A stretch of 46,389 nucleotides of DNA. Origin: Ardenticatenaceae bacterium (GTDB lineage: Bacteria > Chloroflexota > Anaerolineae > Promineifilales > Promineifilaceae). Numbering within the stretch: position 1 is the first letter of the stretch; the number at the start of each line of letters is the position of its first letter. Shown piece by piece: positions 8,932 through 17,308 of the stretch. The stretch is taken from positions 1 through 46,389 of the forward strand of contig JACKCC010000030.1 in assembly GCA_020634245.1 (NCBI GenBank), read 5' to 3'. Position numbers and translations under genes: made by a program. The notes under the pieces were generated by a model. It was not told the DNA's origin and searched no databases. It saw only the letters and a list, made by a program, of their open reading frames with translations.

Positions 8932-10269
8932 TTAAACACCGAGCAGCCATTTTTTATTACTCAGCCAATTTATCGACCGTCCTATGACAATACGCACAAA
9001 AGTCCGGGTAACGAAAACGGCCGTAAACATACTAATCATCACACCAATTGCCAGCGTATAAGCAAAACCCTGCACTGTGCTGGCTCCAAAGCTGCGGCCA
9101 AAAATCAGCAAAATCAGGCTGATAACCAGCGTTGCAATGTTGGAATCCCGGATTGACGTCCAGGCTCGATCAAAACCGGCATTGATCGCTTCTCCCAGCG
9201 AACTGCCCCGGCGCAGCTCTTCTTTCATACGCTCAAAGACAAGAATGTTGGCATCTACCGCCATCCCTGTCGAAATCAAAAAGCCGGTAATAGCCGGCAA
9301 GGTCAGCGTAATCGGTATCAGCATAAAGACAGCCAGGTTCAACAATGCATATCCCAACAGGGCAACATCCGCCAAAAAACCGGGCAACCGGTAATAAACC
9401 AGCATAAACAACAGCACCACAGCCAGGCCGATCACACCGGCACGAATGCTCGACGCAATCGACAAATCGCCCAGTGTAGCGCCTACCTGCCGCGTACTTT
9501 CAATGCGCAGTGGTACGGGCAAACTGCCAAAACGAAGCTGCAAAGCCAGTTTTTGCGCATCTTCCAGTGTAAAGTTGCCGGTAATCGAACCCTGATCACT
9601 GATTTCGGCATTGATACGCGGGCTGGAAATGACCTGCTTATCTAAAACAATAGTTAGAAATTTTCCGATGTGGGTACGTGTATATTCAGCAAAGAAATCG
9701 GATTCATCGGGCTGCAAGGCAAAAGCAACATAACTCTCACCAAATTGGCTGGTTTTGGTGCTGGCTTCACGCAGGGCGGCACCGGTTAAAACAGTTTCAT
9801 AAGTCGGGGCCGGATTGGTGATGGCCTCCGGGTCAGTTACGCCGCTGGGGAATTCGCAGCGAGAAGGGCCGGTATTGGTTGATGTGCGGATGCAAGTTCC
9901 TTCGGCCAATGGCGTGTCACCCGTATCAACAAACTCTAAAAGAGCCGTCTCCTGAATAAGCGAAATCGCTTCGTCGGGATTTTCAATGCCAGGCAGTTCA
10001 ACCAGGATACGGCGCTCACCTTCGGTGATGACTAATGGTTCAGCAACGCCCAGGGCATTAACACGCTGGTCAATGATTTGCCGGGCCGTGTCCATTTGTT
10101 CGGTCGTTACGGATTGATCGGCCGGCACATCGGCTTCCAGCAGAACTTGTAAACCACCTTGCAAATCTAACCCTTGAACAATAGGGTAATTGGGATTTTG
10201 TGCAATCCAACCGGCCGCAGCCAGAATAAGGATTATTATCCCTAACCAAATAAAATCTCTTCTATCCAT
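8932..10269 (-). CDS. secD: Protein translocase subunit SecD
   Basis: A 445-residue SecD. It begins with a membrane helix, followed by the signature VQGLDLQGGLQVLLEADVP, a large external domain with the P1 fold (GERRILVELPGI), then the C-terminal block of membrane helices with GMAVDANILVFERMKEE. Its length is typical of the shorter SecD forms. The ATG at 10269 is preceded by AGGAAGTG. It is the first gene of the secDF unit. Confidence 0.95.
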   Translation of the reverse strand: MDRRDFIWLGIIILILAAAGWIAQNPNYPIVQGLDLQGGLQVLLEADVPADQSVTTEQMDTARQIIDQRVNALGVAEPLVITEGERRILVELPGIENPDEAISLIQETALLEFVDTGDTPLAEGTCIRTSTNTGPSRCEFPSGVTDPEAITNPAPTYETVLTGAALREASTKTSQFGESYVAFALQPDESDFFAEYTRTHIGKFLTIVLDKQVISSPRINAEISDQGSITGNFTLEDAQKLALQLRFGSLPVPLRIESTRQVGATLGDLSIASSIRAGVIGLAVVLLFMLVYYRLPGFLADVALLGYALLNLAVFMLIPITLTLPAITGFLISTGMAVDANILVFERMKEELRRGSSLGEAINAGFDRAWTSIRDSNIATLVISLILLIFGRSFGASTVQGFAYTLAIGVMISMFTAVFVTRTFVRIVIGRSINWLSNKKWLLGV

Positions 10270-10281
10270 TTATCACTTCCT

Positions 10282-10340
10282 AAAACAAAAAACGTAAAAC
10301 GTTTAGTGTTTTTGACGTTTTACGCTTCACGTTTTTCGTT
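10282..10340 (-). terminator. ACGTTTTACG hairpin between the GNAT gene and secD
   Basis: Perfect 10-base arms (10293-10302, 10315-10324). On the minus strand the second arm is followed by TTTTTTG, so it can terminate the acetyltransferase transcript. Adjacent CTTCACGTTTTTCG resembles the CACGTTTCACG words at 20517-20543. Confidence 0.6.
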
Positions 10341-10377
10341 ATGCCTTGTAATCGAAAATTTATTATAACAACCTGAA

Positions 10378-10944
10378 TCAATCTCGCCGAATCTTGCTGA
10401 AAATATAAGTATCTCTTAATTCTCCGGTAAGATGGTCCCGGTCATCACTGCGAAAGGTACCGTCCAGGGTAAATCCCAGGCGTTGAGGAACGGCCGCACT
10501 CCTTTCATTTTTGACGTCACAGCGAATTTCTACCCGTTTGGCTCCTAACACGTCAAAGGCAAAGTTGGTGATGCCGGTGACGGCTTCGGTAATGTAGCCC
10601 TGGCGGGCATAGCTGGTACGTATCCAGTAACCGATTTCAAATTTGGGCACCTTCCAATCCATTCGATGTAAACCGCTGCCGCCGATAATAGTGTGGGTAT
10701 TTTTTAGCAGGAGCATGAGCCATAAATCTTCGCGGGCCAAGAATTTGAGATGGCCTTCACGAACACGTTGTTCGTATTCCTGGGCGGTGGGCAGGTTAAC
10801 GGCCCAGGGCATCCACGGTATGAGTTCGGCCTGGGATTCGGTAACGGCCGTCCACAATTCCTCACCATCTCCCGGCAGCGGTCCCCGAATCGTCAGGCGT
10901 TCTGTCTCAAAGCTGTAGGGAAAATCCTTCATGATTGGTTTCAT
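10378..10944 (-). CDS. GNAT-family N-acetyltransferase (RimJ/RimL-like)
   Basis: A 188-residue acetyl-CoA-dependent acetyltransferase of the RimJ/RimL type. The opening FETERLTIRGPLPGDGEELW, the central IGGSGLHRMDWKVPKFEIGYWI, the acetyl-CoA loop region SYARQGYITEAV and the closing VPQRLGFTLDGTF are typical. The substrate may be a ribosomal protein N-terminus or a small amine and cannot be told from sequence. AAGGAGTG lies just ahead of the ATG. It is divergent from the histidine kinase across about 165 bases, in which no clear promoter was identified. Confidence 0.9.
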   Translation of the reverse strand: MKPIMKDFPYSFETERLTIRGPLPGDGEELWTAVTESQAELIPWMPWAVNLPTAQEYEQRVREGHLKFLAREDLWLMLLLKNTHTIIGGSGLHRMDWKVPKFEIGYWIRTSYARQGYITEAVTGITNFAFDVLGAKRVEIRCDVKNERSAAVPQRLGFTLDGTFRSDDRDHLTGELRDTYIFSKIRRD

Positions 10945-11110
10945 TGTTCACTCCTTTGCAAATCCATTTTGCGCCGGATAACAAACTCTGAACAGGTATA
11001 TTATCCAATGGAAAACATCCTTCCGATTTTACCGATGTTCTCATTAATTGCTTATCATTTTTACCTAAATCTTAAGCGAAATGGTTAGCTATTCTGACTA
11101 AGCTTGATAT

Positions 11111-12904
11111 ATGGTTGAGCTGTTTCATTCTTTCAGGCAAAAATTTATATTGTATTTATTAATTGTGCCGCCGGTCGTATTTCTTATTTTACGCCTGTCA
11201 CCTGTTTGGGACTGGTTAGTCTGGGATACGATTTGGTATGGTCAACTCATTTATTTTTACCTGACCGCTTTTATCAGCTTCATGGCTTTGGTAGGAGGCG
11301 TGTTTGTCAATGCGGCTTTGATCAAAACGAACCGGCCCAGAACCATGTTTACCAGTCTGGCGTTTGTTACGCTGGCAATGTTTTCTTTGCTGGCAAGCAT
11401 TACAACGCCATCAACGCTGTACACCGGCATCGGCAGCGAACCGATGCGCTGGGCAGCGCGGACAGCCCTGTTTTTAAGTGCTACTTATTTTGCGCTGGCG
11501 ATGGTTCGCTGGGATGTTAAATGGCAGATGCGGCTGGTTAACGGCCGTTTCCTCTTCTGGTCAATCAGTCTGGCCCTGTTTATTTTGATGGGCTGGACTT
11601 TTTTCTTCAGACAAGAACTATTCAACCAAATCAGCAGTTACGATCCCCTGCTCCAATACTTGATTGCAACGGCGGCAACCATCATGTTCCTGTTTGCCGG
11701 TCAGCGTAGTTGGAAAATTTATACCGAAGACAATAATCCCTTCGAAAAAGCATTAGCCGTCACCTTGCTTCTACTTGCCGAAGCCCAAATCAGTCAAACA
11801 CTGGGCACCTGGGGACATCTCAGCTGGTTTTTACACAGCCTGATCATCCTGTTGGCCTTGTCTGCTGCGCTTTTCGCGTTTTTAAGGGCATTCAATTCCC
11901 TGCGCGATTTGCAACCAGCCCGCTATTTCGCCCTCCTGGGCAGTATTTCCATTGTTGGTCTGGCCCTGATCAGCGGTGAACTTGTTCGTTTATTAGTGTC
12001 CGGCGCTAACCGCCGCTTTGTCGTTGGCCTCACATTAACGCAAAGCACGGTCAGTTTTGTCATCATGTACATCATCGTTTTAAGCCTGGATCGTCTCATC
12101 AAAGAACGAACCGAAGCCTTGAAACGGGAACAAAAACTGCGTAATGAATTGACCCGCTTAATCGTCCACGATCTCAAAAATCCACTTATGGTCATGACCC
12201 AGGGGTCAAACCTGTTGAGCAGAGGGCGATTGGGTGAGCTGACACCCGAACAAAAAAAACTATCCGATCGTATTCAGCAGGCAGGTGAAAAAACTTTACA
12301 TTTAATTGATGACATCCTGGCTGTGGAAAAAATGGAGTCTGAAGCGGTTCATTTACAGCGTGTGCCGGTAGATTTATGGCAGGTGCTGCGAGAAACAGTT
12401 GCCAGTCTACAAGTGCTGGCCCAATCCAATCAGCAGACATTGACTTTACGCCTGTCAAGCCGGCTTCCCATCATCGAGGCTGATGAATCGCTGCTGCGCC
12501 GAGTCATGGACAATATCATTGCCAATGCCTTAAAGTTCACACCGGAAAACGGCCGTATCGCCGTCACCGCCTTAAGTGATAGCTCCCATCTCGTCATTGA
12601 AGTCGCCGACAGCGGCCCCGGTGTTCCCCCCACCTATCGCGAGCACATCTTTGAAAAATTCAGCCAGGTTCATACAACCGAAAGACGCGGTGTCGGGTTA
12701 GGATTAACCTTTTGCAAAATGGTCATTGAAGCCCATCACGGCACCATTGTCGTTGAAGACAGCGAATTAGGCGGCGCTCTCTTCAAAATCACGCTGCCCA
12801 TGCACACAGACCCGCTGTTTGTAGAAGAACCTGACACAACAGATTCCAGGAAAAAAATTAGAATACGGCCGTCTCTCTACACAACGCTCATGAATCACCT
12901 TTAG
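11111..12904 (+). CDS. Membrane sensor histidine kinase
   Basis: A 597-residue kinase. The N-terminal half (to about 335) is a bundle of roughly nine to ten membrane helices without a recognised ligand domain. A short coiled linker (LIKERTEALKREQKLRNELT) leads to the HisKA domain, with the phospho-acceptor in IVHDLKNPLM. The ATPase domain has the N box (IIANALKFTP), G1 (DSGPGVP), F box (FEKFSQ) and G2 (GVGLGLTFCK). No response regulator lies beside it, so its partner is elsewhere. A C-terminal tail of about 30 residues after the ATPase domain is extra. The octamer occurs at 11541, 12549 and 12865, read as NGR, NGR and RP. Confidence 0.93.
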   Translation: MVELFHSFRQKFILYLLIVPPVVFLILRLSPVWDWLVWDTIWYGQLIYFYLTAFISFMALVGGVFVNAALIKTNRPRTMFTSLAFVTLAMFSLLASITTPSTLYTGIGSEPMRWAARTALFLSATYFALAMVRWDVKWQMRLVNGRFLFWSISLALFILMGWTFFFRQELFNQISSYDPLLQYLIATAATIMFLFAGQRSWKIYTEDNNPFEKALAVTLLLLAEAQISQTLGTWGHLSWFLHSLIILLALSAALFAFLRAFNSLRDLQPARYFALLGSISIVGLALISGELVRLLVSGANRRFVVGLTLTQSTVSFVIMYIIVLSLDRLIKERTEALKREQKLRNELTRLIVHDLKNPLMVMTQGSNLLSRGRLGELTPEQKKLSDRIQQAGEKTLHLIDDILAVEKMESEAVHLQRVPVDLWQVLRETVASLQVLAQSNQQTLTLRLSSRLPIIEADESLLRRVMDNIIANALKFTPENGRIAVTALSDSSHLVIEVADSGPGVPPTYREHIFEKFSQVHTTERRGVGLGLTFCKMVIEAHHGTIVVEDSELGGALFKITLPMHTDPLFVEEPDTTDSRKKIRIRPSLYTTLMNHL

Positions 12905-12930
12905 TTACCAGACCAGTCATCAAACAACAC

Positions 12931-12962
12931 AAAAAAGGGAGACTGGTGTAGGCCAGTCTCCC
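12931..12962. terminator. Bidirectional terminator between convergent genes
   Basis: Arms GGGAGACTGG (12937-12946) and CCAGTCTCCC (12953-12962) with a six-base loop. On the minus strand the stem is followed by TTTTTTG. It lies between the converging histidine kinase gene and the gene at 12989. Confidence 0.85.
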
Positions 12963-12988
12963 GCGATTAGTCACCCACAAACGACCAA

Positions 12989-14281
12989 CTAACCTTCATT
13001 TTCTTCTTCAGCAGCTTCCTCACCGTCGCAGCAGCGATAATCCTTGTACTGATCCATGAGATTAATCTCGCGGCGCAGTTTACGATTCTCCAATGCCAGC
13101 CGCTCCAGTTCCAGTTTCTGCTTGGCGACAATGTACGGCTCGCAAATCATGCAGTCACCCAATTCACTCTCTACGTAAACGGCTTCTGTGGGGATGATGC
13201 TGATCTGTTCAAACGGTTCGGCGCCGGGCAGTGCCGCCATGATTTTCTCGGCTTTAGCCACTGCATCACGCCGGGCTTTTTCGGCCTCGGTAAAAGCAGC
13301 CAGCGAAACCCGGCCCAAATTCTGCAAAACCTGCTGGTCCCGCGTCATGACCACCGGCTGGGAGAAAGACGCCAGGGCAATCAGACCAGGAGCATCCGAA
13401 GTGGCCTGACCGGCTTTGGGAACCTGCTGGTTTGTAGCCAGGGAGAGGCTGAGCGGTTTCATACGGATAGCCGTATTGGCAAATTCGTTGATCGCCCGGC
13501 AGCTGCGCTCGATCAATTCAATCTTCACCCGCTGCCGTTTGGCAATCTGGTAGAAATAATGAGTGACCGTGTGGCATTGGTTGATATTCTTGAAGCGGCG
13601 TGTGCTCACTTTCAACTCATCATTTTGTTCGGCCGTTGCCTCGCGGTGGCTGTTCACCTGGGTAATGCTTACCGAAGAGGAATCACGAGCCACCTGATTG
13701 GTCTGATGGAAGGAAGATCGCAAATGCTGATTCAATTCGCCAAAGAATTCAGCGCTGGAGCTGGCATCAAACTCACCGGAAACGTGAGAGGCCCCGCCGC
13801 CAATGCTGATAAAGCCCAAATTCAAGCCGGCCGAACCACCAGCGTTTGTCTGCGAAAATTCCGAGTGGGCCGACGTTTTCAGGCTTTGTGAACTGGTTTC
13901 ATTGAAATCAGTGGCCAACGATTTGTATGTCTCCATCCAAATGCGGTCGCTGGAACGGGACACCTGGGAAGCAGAGTAAGAACTGTCTTCCGTAAACCGG
14001 GCAATGCTGTGCCGGTCACGAATGGACAGAAACACTTCTTCGCCAGGGAAGAGGGTCGTCGAGTGAACCAAATCACTCAGGACGTAATCTTCCGTGCAGC
14101 GCTCGACGCGGTATCGCAATGTGCATTCCACCAGCCGGTCGCCAATCCGCAGATTGTAACGATAGGTCAGAATGGAAACATCGCAAATGTTGTCACGTTC
14201 CCAATGGCGGGGCGGACACATTTTGCCCGGCTCAACAACCTTTACCATAGCTTCTGTTTCATCAATTGTCATTTTTGACAT
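12989..14281 (-). CDS. Unrecognised Ser-rich cytoplasmic protein
   Basis: I do not recognise this 430-residue protein. It has no signal peptide or membrane helix. Residues about 25-95 look like a beta-rich domain (CDVSILTYRYNLRIGDRLV, TTLFPGEEVFLSIRDR). The centre (about 100-215) is strikingly rich in Ser with a glycine patch. Then comes a helical region, then CMICEPYIV, a predicted coiled coil (QKLELERLALENRKLRREIN), a second cysteine pair (YRCCDG) and an acidic tail. The two cysteine pairs around the coiled coil could bind metal or form disulfides. The start is ATG at 14281, with GGAGG four bases upstream; an overlapping GTG at 14284 is the alternative. It is transcribed away from the kinase pair. 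Confidence 0.75.
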   Translation of the reverse strand: MSKMTIDETEAMVKVVEPGKMCPPRHWERDNICDVSILTYRYNLRIGDRLVECTLRYRVERCTEDYVLSDLVHSTTLFPGEEVFLSIRDRHSIARFTEDSSYSASQVSRSSDRIWMETYKSLATDFNETSSQSLKTSAHSEFSQTNAGGSAGLNLGFISIGGGASHVSGEFDASSSAEFFGELNQHLRSSFHQTNQVARDSSSVSITQVNSHREATAEQNDELKVSTRRFKNINQCHTVTHYFYQIAKRQRVKIELIERSCRAINEFANTAIRMKPLSLSLATNQQVPKAGQATSDAPGLIALASFSQPVVMTRDQQVLQNLGRVSLAAFTEAEKARRDAVAKAEKIMAALPGAEPFEQISIIPTEAVYVESELGDCMICEPYIVAKQKLELERLALENRKLRREINLMDQYKDYRCCDGEEAAEEENEG

Positions 14282-14404
14282 CACACACCTCCGAAAATCT
14301 ACTACCGATAAATTTACAGCCTGTCAATTTGGCTGCTTTGAACATATGAACGATGGTTAGCCGATTTTTCCGGCACGGCCGTTACCCAACCACCAGACAA
14401 ACCC

Positions 14405-14435
14405 GATTACAAAAGTCTGACAGACTTTTGTAATC
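14405..14435. repeat. Near-perfect palindrome in the divergent intergenic region
   Basis: Fifteen-base arms GATTACAAAAGTCTG and CAGACTTTTGTAATC flank a single A. It has no T-run. It sits between the divergent genes at 14281 and 14619, so an operator or cruciform-forming repeat are both possible. Confidence 0.7.
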
Positions 14436-14463
14436 TCTCGTTGGGACTCCTCACCCTTTCGAT

Positions 14464-14507
14464 GCCTGAGCTTGTCGAAGCCCGTTTTGCCTTCGACAAG
14501 CTCAGGC
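14464..14507. repeat. Inverted pair of CTTCGACAAGCTCAG repeats
   Basis: Perfect 17-base arms (14464-14480 and 14491-14507) with a 10-base loop, made of two head-to-head copies of the dispersed word. An open frame from 14472 reads through one arm into the kinase gene, but that extension is repeat-derived and is not counted as coding. Confidence 0.85.
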
Positions 14508-14618
14508 AACAGGACTGATAATTACCGAGCATTACGCTTATTTCCCATACCCACCCGGCTCAAAAACAGATATACTTTGCTCAAAATTGATAATAAATTT
14601 CTCAAAATTCAGGCAACC

Positions 14619-17165
14619 ATGACAGACCCACTCATCGGCCAAACCTTAGGCAAATACACCATCAAAGAAAAAATCGGACGCGGCGGTATGGCCGATGTAT
14701 ATAAAGCGTATCAGGAAAACCTGGGACGCTTCGTCGCTGTCAAAGTAATGCATTCTTTTCTCATTGATTTTGAAGAAGAAAATTTTCTAAAACGTTTCTC
14801 CCGTGAGGCGAGAACGATGGCCTCCCTGAACCACTCTAACATCGTCCGCGTCTACGATTTTGATTCGTTTGGTCCGCGCAGCCATTACCTGGTTATGGAT
14901 TACGTAGGCGGCGGCTCTTTGAAGGATAAACTGGAGAGTTTGGCTGCTAAAGGCGAACGAATGTCACTGGCGCAAAGCATCCAGATCATCACCAAAATTG
15001 CCGATGCGTTAGCCTACGCCCATCGCCGGGATATGGTGCACCGGGACATTAAACCGGCCAACATCCTGCTGGATAACAATGGCGAGCCTTTTTTGACCGA
15101 TTTCGGCATTGTCAAAATGGTGGGCGGGCAAACGATGGGCTACACGGCCACCGGTGCGCTTATTGGCACGCCGGCATATATGTCGCCAGAGCAAGCCCTG
15201 GGCAAACCGGGCGATAAACGGTCTGATTTGTATTCACTCGGCATCATGCTGTTCCAGATGGTGACCGGCAAACTGCCTTTTGATGCCGATACGCCGCTGG
15301 GCGTGGCTATGAAACATGTCAGTGAACAAGTGCCGCTGCCCATCCGGTTCAATCCTGATGTGCCGGAAATATTGCAATCGATTATTTTGAAGGCGCTGGC
15401 CAAGGAGCCAAATGACCGTTTCCAATCGGCTGAGGAAATGGTGGCCGCTTTGCGCCAGATCGATTTGGCGGCACAACCCAAACGAGCCTTTGTACCACCG
15501 GCATCACTCCCACCCGCGCCCAAAACGGAGGTTTTACCGCCAGAACCGACCCGCCCAACTTCGCTTCCAGCAACAGAAGTGTTGTCGCCGCCGGTGAAGA
15601 AACGGCGCTGGCCGCTGTGGGCCGGATTGGCACTGCTGCTGGTAGCCATTATTGTGGCCACGGCCGTTCTCCTGCCCCGCCTGAAATCAGCCAATCAACT
15701 GGCAGCGGCGACGGCCACACCCAGCAGCACCCCGCCGCCAACAGACACGGCCGTTCCCACCAACACACTCGTCCCGGAAGACACACCTGATTATGCTGCT
15801 ACGGCCGTTGCCATCATCGTCCTGACCAGTGAAGCACAAAGCGAACCCCAGGAAATAGAAATCCCCACCGCCACCCCATCGCCTACTGGCATCGCCACCA
15901 AAGCCGCCGCACCTACCAACACCGCCCGGCCAACGGCAACGTCTACCGCGACCTCCACGGCCACTCGCGCCGGCAACTCCACCGGCACAGCCCAAACCGG
16001 CGGCGGCCTGCCCAACGGATTCGAAACCTTTGGCACGTGGGTACGCGGCGATGAAGACAATGGTACATTCACTCAATCCACTACCCAGGTCCACGGCGGC
16101 AGTTACGGCGGTAAACTCAGCTACGAATTTGGCAGCAGCGGTAACGATTACGTCGTCTTTCTCCAACTTAACAGCATCAGCGGCACGCCCAACACCATCC
16201 AAATTTGGGTTTACGGCGACGGTTCAGGTCATTTTCTCAACGCCTGGATATTGGACAGCGCCGGTGAAACCTGGCAGGTTCCCCTGGGCCGCGTCACTCA
16301 CACCGGCTGGCAGCAAATGACCGGGTACATCGCCACCGGACAGGATTGGCCTTGGGGCCACATCAGCGGTCCCAGCAACGACAAAGTTGACTATCCCCTC
16401 ACCTTTCGCGGCCTGGTGCTGGATGATGTCAATAATAGTTATACTGGCAGCGGTAACATTTACGTGGATGATTTGACGGCCACTACCAGCAATCTGGACA
16501 GTATTCCTACAGCCCAGCCTGTGCTACCCGCCAATCCAACAGCGACAACGGCCGTTACCACCAACACCACCAACACTGGCAATGTCGGCCGCATCATCTA
16601 CACCTCCGGCAGCAGCCTGCTCACCACCGATCCCGCCTGGTCAGCACCGCAAGAATTGGGCAGCTACGCCAGTGACTCCTGTAACAGCCCGGCCACCACC
16701 GTCGCCGGCCAGAGCTTCAATCTCTACTATGGCAATTACTGCGGCATTGGCGCTACCGGAACCGGCGTCTGCAAATCGCCCAATAGTCAATACGAAGTTG
16801 TCACCAATCATGATAACGGCAGTTACTCGATTGTGGTGCGCCCCACCGGTAGTGAAGAACTGCGTTTTGTCTACCAGGGGAGCCTGGATTTGGCCGAAGG
16901 TATTCGCTGGTCGCCATTAAGCGATTCTTTCTTGTTTGTCATTGACGACACCGTCAATCGTGCCTTTTTAGGCGGCAATTACATGACGATTGGTGCACCA
17001 GCCAATACACCTATCTTCTCCCCGGATGGCAGTCAAATCCTGTTCCGCCGTCCGGTCGGGCCTGGCGTAAACGATATTTTTGTCAGCAATGCCGACGGAA
17101 CGAACTTGCGTAACGTGACCAACGTAACGGCCGTAGACAAACGCTGTGCAGCCTGGCGGAAATAA
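14619..17165 (+). CDS. Transmembrane Ser/Thr protein kinase with CBM-like and beta-propeller sensor region
   Basis: An 848-residue PknB-type kinase. The glycine loop is IGRGGMADVYK (19-29), with Lys42, HRD in MVHRDIKPAN (Asp142) and DFG at 161-163. GTPAYMSPEQAL closes the activation segment. A single membrane helix lies at about 331-352, preceded by KKRR. Outside are a Pro/Thr linker, a jelly-roll-like region (about 465-625, FETFGTWVRGDEDNGTF to IYVDDLTATT) resembling carbohydrate-binding modules, and a TolB-like propeller segment (IFSPDGSQILFRRP, IFVSNADGTNLRNVT). The start is ATG at 14619, since the paralogue downstream aligns from this Met. The two outer domains suggest it senses a wall or surface polymer (inference). 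The octamer occurs five times, mostly read as TAV in the linkers. Confidence 0.92.
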   Translation: MTDPLIGQTLGKYTIKEKIGRGGMADVYKAYQENLGRFVAVKVMHSFLIDFEEENFLKRFSREARTMASLNHSNIVRVYDFDSFGPRSHYLVMDYVGGGSLKDKLESLAAKGERMSLAQSIQIITKIADALAYAHRRDMVHRDIKPANILLDNNGEPFLTDFGIVKMVGGQTMGYTATGALIGTPAYMSPEQALGKPGDKRSDLYSLGIMLFQMVTGKLPFDADTPLGVAMKHVSEQVPLPIRFNPDVPEILQSIILKALAKEPNDRFQSAEEMVAALRQIDLAAQPKRAFVPPASLPPAPKTEVLPPEPTRPTSLPATEVLSPPVKKRRWPLWAGLALLLVAIIVATAVLLPRLKSANQLAAATATPSSTPPPTDTAVPTNTLVPEDTPDYAATAVAIIVLTSEAQSEPQEIEIPTATPSPTGIATKAAAPTNTARPTATSTATSTATRAGNSTGTAQTGGGLPNGFETFGTWVRGDEDNGTFTQSTTQVHGGSYGGKLSYEFGSSGNDYVVFLQLNSISGTPNTIQIWVYGDGSGHFLNAWILDSAGETWQVPLGRVTHTGWQQMTGYIATGQDWPWGHISGPSNDKVDYPLTFRGLVLDDVNNSYTGSGNIYVDDLTATTSNLDSIPTAQPVLPANPTATTAVTTNTTNTGNVGRIIYTSGSSLLTTDPAWSAPQELGSYASDSCNSPATTVAGQSFNLYYGNYCGIGATGTGVCKSPNSQYEVVTNHDNGSYSIVVRPTGSEELRFVYQGSLDLAEGIRWSPLSDSFLFVIDDTVNRAFLGGNYMTIGAPANTPIFSPDGSQILFRRPVGPGVNDIFVSNADGTNLRNVTNVTAVDKRCAAWRK

Positions 17166-17308
17166 GCCCTCCATAAAATAACCGTTTATTCCCCCTTGTG
17201 CTAAACGAATCAATGCCGTATGATTTAGAAAATCGCACATGTATTCAGGTGTGGTTATGAACCATGCCGTTGGTGCACGAAATCAAACACAAAGCAAACA
17301 CAACCCTT

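Noticed and set aside
14472..14618. N-terminal extension of the first kinase
   Set aside because: It translates a CTTCGACAAGCTCAG repeat arm. The paralogue aligns from the Met at 14619.
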